Below are positions 58,926 to 64,000 of a DNA stretch of 64,000 bases, piece after piece. Below the pieces are notes generated by a model that was not told where the DNA came from, did not search any database, and worked only from the letters and a program-made list of their open reading frames with translations. How positions within the stretch are numbered: position 1 is the stretch's first letter; each line of letters begins with the position of its first letter. The stretch spans positions 62,001-126,000 of the forward strand of contig JANYDA010000007.1 of the NCBI GenBank assembly GCA_025360005.1. The letters run 5' to 3'. The stretch comes from Fibrobacteria bacterium (GTDB lineage: Bacteria > Fibrobacterota > Fibrobacteria > UBA11236). The position numbers were made by a program, and so were the translations under genes.

Positions 58926-60287
58926 TCAGAAATCCAGCATGCGCCCCAGCGACAGGTTGGTCTTCTTGGGTATGATGGCGGCGGAAGCCCAGCGTTCGGC
59001 GCGGAAGATATCCTTGATGGCCAGCTTCACGTCCGCGGAAGAAACCTGATCCAGGCGATGCAGGATCTTATCGATGCTTTCGCCTTTCTCCCCGTACATC
59101 ATCTGCCGGGAGAGATTGGCCATGCGGGTGTTGCTGGATTCCAGACCCAGCAGAATGCTGCCGCGCAGGTTGGCCTTGGCGAAATCCATCTCGTCCCGGG
59201 TCAGCCCGTGTTTCTTGAGGAGGCCCAGCTGCTTGTTGATTTCCTTGACCGCCTTGCCCATGTCCTTGGGTTCGGTGGCGAACCCGATGGCGTAGACGCC
59301 GGCGTTGATCATGAAGTCCGGGCTGGAATAGATGGTATAGACCAATCCCAGCGCCTCGCGCACGCTCTGGAAAAGCTTGGAACTCATGCCGTCGCCCAAG
59401 ATGGTATTGAGCAGCAATAAGGCGTAGCGATTGGGGTGGGCCCAGGCATAACCGGGGCCGCCCAGCAGCGCGGTGACCTGCTGCACGGGGCGCTTCTGGA
59501 TCAGATGGCGCGGGTTATGTTTGGCGCCGGGACGCGGAGCGGCTTTGCGAACCATCGCTTCCGCGGCGGCAAGCGCGCTGCGGGCGGAACCGGCGCGCCC
59601 GCCGGTACCCGAAGCTTTGCGGGCCGGGATTTTTCCCAAGCCGAAAGCCTTGCGGGCGATGGCGACCACATCCTCATGAGAGACCCGGCCCACCGCGGTC
59701 ACGAACACGGGCAAGGTGGCCGCCGCTTTGCGCTGATGATCCAACAGATGCTCGCGGGTCAGCCCGCGTACCGTCTTCTCGTCGCCGGCGATGGGGTAGC
59801 CCAGACTGTGCTCGTCGAAGAAGGCTTGCGAGAACAGGTCGTAGATGTAATCCTCGGGATTATCATTGCCGCCCTTGATCTCCTCGATGATAACGTCTTT
59901 TTCCTTTTCCAATTCCGCCTTGTCGAAGGTGGATTCCAGTACCATCTCCAGCAACATGGACAGGCCGGAATTGACTTCCGTGTCCACCACCTTGGCGTAG
60001 AAGCAGGTTTGCTCTTTGGAGGTATAAGCGTTGATCTGGCCGCCGGTGGCCTCGAAGCATTTCACGATTTCCAGCGCGCCGTGCTTGGGCGTGCCCTTGA
60101 AGACCATATGCTCGAACAAATGGGCGAGTCCATTCGTTTTCGGGACTTCGTCCCGGCTTCCGATATCGAGATAAACGCCCAGGCTTGCCGAGCGGATGTT
60201 GGGTAGGGATTCCGTGGCCACCACCACGCCGTTTTCCAGGCGGGTGGTTTTGATGTCCATGGACAGTCCGGGATTTTTAGCAGGCAT
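58926..60287 (-). CDS. M16 family zinc peptidase (processing-peptidase-like)
   Basis: 453 aa from the ATG at 60287 (alternatives GTG 60296 and ATG 60260; no clear SD). The inverted zinc motif is present as HLFEHMVFKG near residues 55-65, with the downstream Glu in EKEKDVIIEEIKGG. The second domain has the R/Y-type segment (LFQSVREALGLVYTIYSS). A Lys/Ala/Pro-rich insert lies at about 215-260 (RKASGTGGRAGSARSALAAAEA). These enzymes are usually cytoplasmic or periplasmic peptidases of small or unfolded proteins, and commonly occur near pnp, as here. Confidence 0.92.
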   Translation of the reverse strand: MPAKNPGLSMDIKTTRLENGVVVATESLPNIRSASLGVYLDIGSRDEVPKTNGLAHLFEHMVFKGTPKHGALEIVKCFEATGGQINAYTSKEQTCFYAKVVDTEVNSGLSMLLEMVLESTFDKAELEKEKDVIIEEIKGGNDNPEDYIYDLFSQAFFDEHSLGYPIAGDEKTVRGLTREHLLDHQRKAAATLPVFVTAVGRVSHEDVVAIARKAFGLGKIPARKASGTGGRAGSARSALAAAEAMVRKAAPRPGAKHNPRHLIQKRPVQQVTALLGGPGYAWAHPNRYALLLLNTILGDGMSSKLFQSVREALGLVYTIYSSPDFMINAGVYAIGFATEPKDMGKAVKEINKQLGLLKKHGLTRDEMDFAKANLRGSILLGLESSNTRMANLSRQMMYGEKGESIDKILHRLDQVSSADVKLAIKDIFRAERWASAAIIPKKTNLSLGRMLDF

Positions 60288-60354
60288 ACGGAACACCGGT
60301 CCGGGTAAAGGAATTGGGGTAGAGAGGCGTCGCTCTCGTCTGAGGGATCACGCC

Positions 60355-60422
60355 GGGCGCAGGGCGACGGGCGCAGGGCGTAAAATGCATAATGACTCTC
60401 ATTGTTCCTTGCATTTTACGCC
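60355..60422. repeat. Direct repeat and perfect 13-bp hairpin downstream of pnp
   Basis: GGGCGCAGGGCG occurs twice (60355-60366, 60369-60380). GGCGTAAAATGCA (60377-60389) pairs perfectly with TGCATTTTACGCC (60410-60422) around a 20-nt loop. It may stabilise or terminate the pnp transcript; there is no T-tract. Confidence 0.55.
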
Positions 60423-60520
60423 ATCGCCCGACGCCGAAGCGCGGACACCCGACCGCGGCGCGCAGCGCCTTAGGCCATGGAACACGCCGTACGTCCGACG
60501 AACGGGGGACAGACCGAACC

Positions 60521-62602
<2,082 letters not shown>

Positions 62603-62623
62603 GGAATTTCTATGCTCCCGGGT

Positions 62624-62643
62624 AGCGCGGCCCTCGCCGCGCT
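62624..62643. promoter_or_regulatory. Perfect hairpin in the rpsO-pnp spacer
   Basis: AGCGCGGC and GCCGCGCT (8 bp each) flank a 4-nt loop, 21 nt upstream of the pnp ATG. In E. coli a hairpin in this spacer is cut by RNase III and mediates PNPase autocontrol. An equivalent role here is inference. A T-run lies on its upstream side in the minus-strand transcript, the wrong side for a terminator. Confidence 0.45.
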
Positions 62644-62683
62644 CGGTTGGTTTTGGAGGGAAAAAAAGCGGAGAGAAGGATTA

Positions 62684-62956
62684 TCAGCGACGGAGATCAA
62701 GGGTCTTGATGAGGCCGCGATAGCCGTTCAAGTCCGTCTTCATCATGTAATTGAGGAGGCGGCGGCGGTAGGCGACCATGGTGGTCAGGCCGCGGCGGGA
62801 GTGCTTATCCTTCTTATGGATCTTAAGGTGCTCGGTGATCTCGGCGATGCGATGCGTTAGCAGGGCCACTTGGACTTTCGGGTTTCCGGAATCCTTCGGG
62901 GTCTTGCCGAAATCGCTGATGGTTTTCGCCGCAATTTCCTTGGTCATGGTTGCCAT
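62684..62956 (-). CDS. rpsO: 30S ribosomal protein S15
   Basis: 90 aa. The conserved S15 core is clear: GNPKVQVALLTHRIAEITEHLK, HKKDKHSRRGLTTMVAYRRRLLNYM and the C-terminal YRGLIKTLDLRR. S15 binds 16S rRNA early in 30S assembly and bridges to the 50S subunit. ATG 62956 is used; ATG 62947 is an alternative. It precedes pnp as in most bacteria. Confidence 0.98.
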   Translation of the reverse strand: MATMTKEIAAKTISDFGKTPKDSGNPKVQVALLTHRIAEITEHLKIHKKDKHSRRGLTTMVAYRRRLLNYMMKTDLNGYRGLIKTLDLRR

Positions 62957-63237
62957 AATGCTTCGTCTTTCTGCTTCTTTTTACTAATCGAAATCTGTTC
63001 TGAATTTTCTCTATCGAATTGCCACTCTATTGTCATCTTGCAAACTTTGCAAACACATAAACGGACCGGCCCTTACTTGAGGGGAGCCTATTTAAGAGGT
63101 GTGGAATAATAGCTTTACGCGGCCGGTTTGGCCATTTTTTTCCGGCTATCCGGGAGGATTTCCGGCCCAGTCCCGGAATTTGCCGGGATTTGGAGAACGC
63201 TTCCGGGTCGAATCGAACCGGAAAGCGCGCTGCATTC

Positions 63238-63363
63238 TTACCAAAGCCAGGACGTGGTAGGCATAAATAAGCCGGCCACCAGGAGCACCAGCACCACCAC
63301 CATACCCACTATCATCAAAGGCACGATGAAGCTTTTTTCCTCATCCGCTAATCCGTTATCCAT
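63238..63363 (-). CDS. 41-aa single-span membrane peptide
   Basis: I chose the ATG at 63363 because AAGGAAA lies 7 nt upstream; the frame extends to 63456 with non-protein-like sequence. The peptide has an acidic/polar N-terminus (MDNGLADEEKS) and one hydrophobic helix (VPLMIVGMVVVLVLLVAGLF), ending PTTSWLW. It lies between ribF and rpsO on the same strand. About 95 nt upstream TATATTTG (63461-63454) matches the TAnnTTTG -7 element used in Bacteroidota, a weak promoter hint. Function unknown. Confidence 0.55.
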   Translation of the reverse strand: MDNGLADEEKSFIVPLMIVGMVVVLVLLVAGLFMPTTSWLW

Positions 63364-63562
63364 TTTGTTTCCTTTCTCCGCGCGGCTTTCCCTACCATCC
63401 CTGCCCACTTTTGCAGGTTCCGGCCCCTCGGGTTTATCCTCGCGTCGTGGGTTCAAATATATTCTTTATCCCGGGCAATCCTCTCCTGGGACCCCGTTAA
63501 TGCGGGATTTTCTTGACCTCAATTTGACAAGTTGAAGAGCGCTGGGGTTATTTGAGGGCGGA

Positions 63563-64000
63563 TTAGGGGCGATTCAGGATCAGACGGGTTTGCGCGATAT
63601 CCTTTTCCACCTGGGCGCGGAGCTCTGCGACCGACGGGAATTTGCGTTCCGGCCTGACATGGAACAAAAGGCCGAACTCCACCACCTCGTCATAAATATC
63701 CTGATCGAAATCGAGCAAGTGGACTTCGATTTTCAAGGCTTCTCCGCCGAAGGTGGGATGCTTGCCGATGTTGGCGATGGCGGAAACCTCCCGTCCCCGC
63801 ACCCGGGCCTCGCCTCCGTAAACTCCCAGCGCGACCATGGCCTTGAAGGCATAGCCCGGGTCCAGATTGGCGGTGGGGAACCCCAATCCCCGGCCCCGGC
63901 CATCCCCGCGTACCACCTTTCCGGAATAGCTGAAGGGCCGGCCCAAGAGGCGATTGGCCGCTTCGATGCGCGCGTTTTCCAAATGGATGCGGATGGCGGA
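63563..64000 (-). CDS. ribF: Riboflavin kinase / FAD synthetase, C-terminal part (runs off the right edge)
   Basis: 146 codons visible, open to the window end. RibF phosphorylates riboflavin to FMN and adenylates FMN to FAD. The riboflavin-kinase domain is recognised by ANRLLGRPFSYSGKVVRGDGRGRGLGFPTANL, then GVYGGEARVRG, AIANIGKHPTFGG, EVHLLDFDQDIYDEVVEF and FLLHVRPERKF-type ending with VEKDIAQTR. The N-terminal FAD-synthetase domain is outside the window. Its position upstream of rpsO-pnp matches the common truB-ribF-rpsO-pnp order. Confidence 0.95.
   Translation of the reverse strand, partial: SAIRIHLENARIEAANRLLGRPFSYSGKVVRGDGRGRGLGFPTANLDPGYAFKAMVALGVYGGEARVRGREVSAIANIGKHPTFGGEALKIEVHLLDFDQDIYDEVVEFGLLFHVRPERKFPSVAELRAQVEKDIAQTRLILNRP

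Overview
The window is a high-GC, gene-dense bacterial chromosome segment of Gram-negative (diderm) type. It encodes many outer-membrane beta-barrels, lipoproteins, an OmpA-family protein, a TamB/TamA pair and a complete-looking type IV pilus (T4P) assembly operon. Two TIGR02147/DUF4423 proteins (a family greatly expanded in Fibrobacter), DUF2341/LamG lipoproteins, secreted carbohydrate-active proteins and sorting-tail-like C-termini suggest Fibrobacterota, probably an environmental member. This placement is inference from gene content. I saw no tRNA, rRNA, CRISPR array or recognisable insertion sequence.

Layout. 1-1.5 kb: 5' part of an unknown gene, then a vapBC-like toxin-antitoxin pair. 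1.5-3.7 kb: pilB-type ATPase, separate from the main pilus operon. 3.9-6.5 kb: a TIGR02147 regulator overlapping a DUF2341/LamG lipoprotein. 6.6-8.5 kb: a secreted four-CHRD protein. 8.7-21.5 kb: a long minus-strand T4P operon that starts with a 1308-aa Ig-repeat lipoprotein, a small barrel protein and pilC, passes through pilA and four minor pilin-like genes, and ends with pilM-N-O-P-Q. 21.9-28.9 kb (plus strand): tamB-tamA, then a YihY/BrkB membrane protein. 28.9-36.1 kb: small membrane and zinc-ribbon proteins, a divergent SelO-like pseudokinase, two stand-alone receiver proteins, a WG-repeat protein, an inositol-monophosphatase-family enzyme and a SAM hydrolase. 36.1-38.7 kb: a second TIGR02147/DUF2341 module. 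38.8-39.3 kb: a decayed cytochrome peroxidase remnant. 39.4-42.9 kb: secreted GSDH-type sugar dehydrogenase, a short fragment-like gene and a GH28-like polygalacturonase, translationally coupled. 43.1-50.5 kb: barrel protein, sensor kinase, sigma54-type regulator, ECF sigma factor, DUF4384-like anti-sigma candidate and a caspase fused to an outer-membrane barrel. 50.6-55.3 kb: helical periplasmic protein, TPR-barrel protein and OmpA with thrombospondin-3 repeats. 55.4-60.3 kb: UbiA prenyltransferase, two lipoproteins, a Gfo/Idh/MocA oxidoreductase and an M16 peptidase. 60.5-64 kb: the conserved ribF-rpsO-pnp block with a 41-aa membrane peptide inserted.

How the genes fit together. Most of the window serves the cell envelope: pilus assembly, outer-membrane protein assembly (TAM), surface lipoproteins and envelope sensing. 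The most unusual locus is 43.1-50.5 kb, where a two-component system sits directly before an ECF sigma/anti-sigma pair coupled by overlap to an exported caspase-barrel fusion. The second is the TIGR02147-DUF2341 cassette, present twice with the same order and the same kind of stop/start overlap. Many track-level start sites were moved inward to codons with a Shine-Dalgarno (SD) sequence or to stop/start overlaps; each entry gives the reason.
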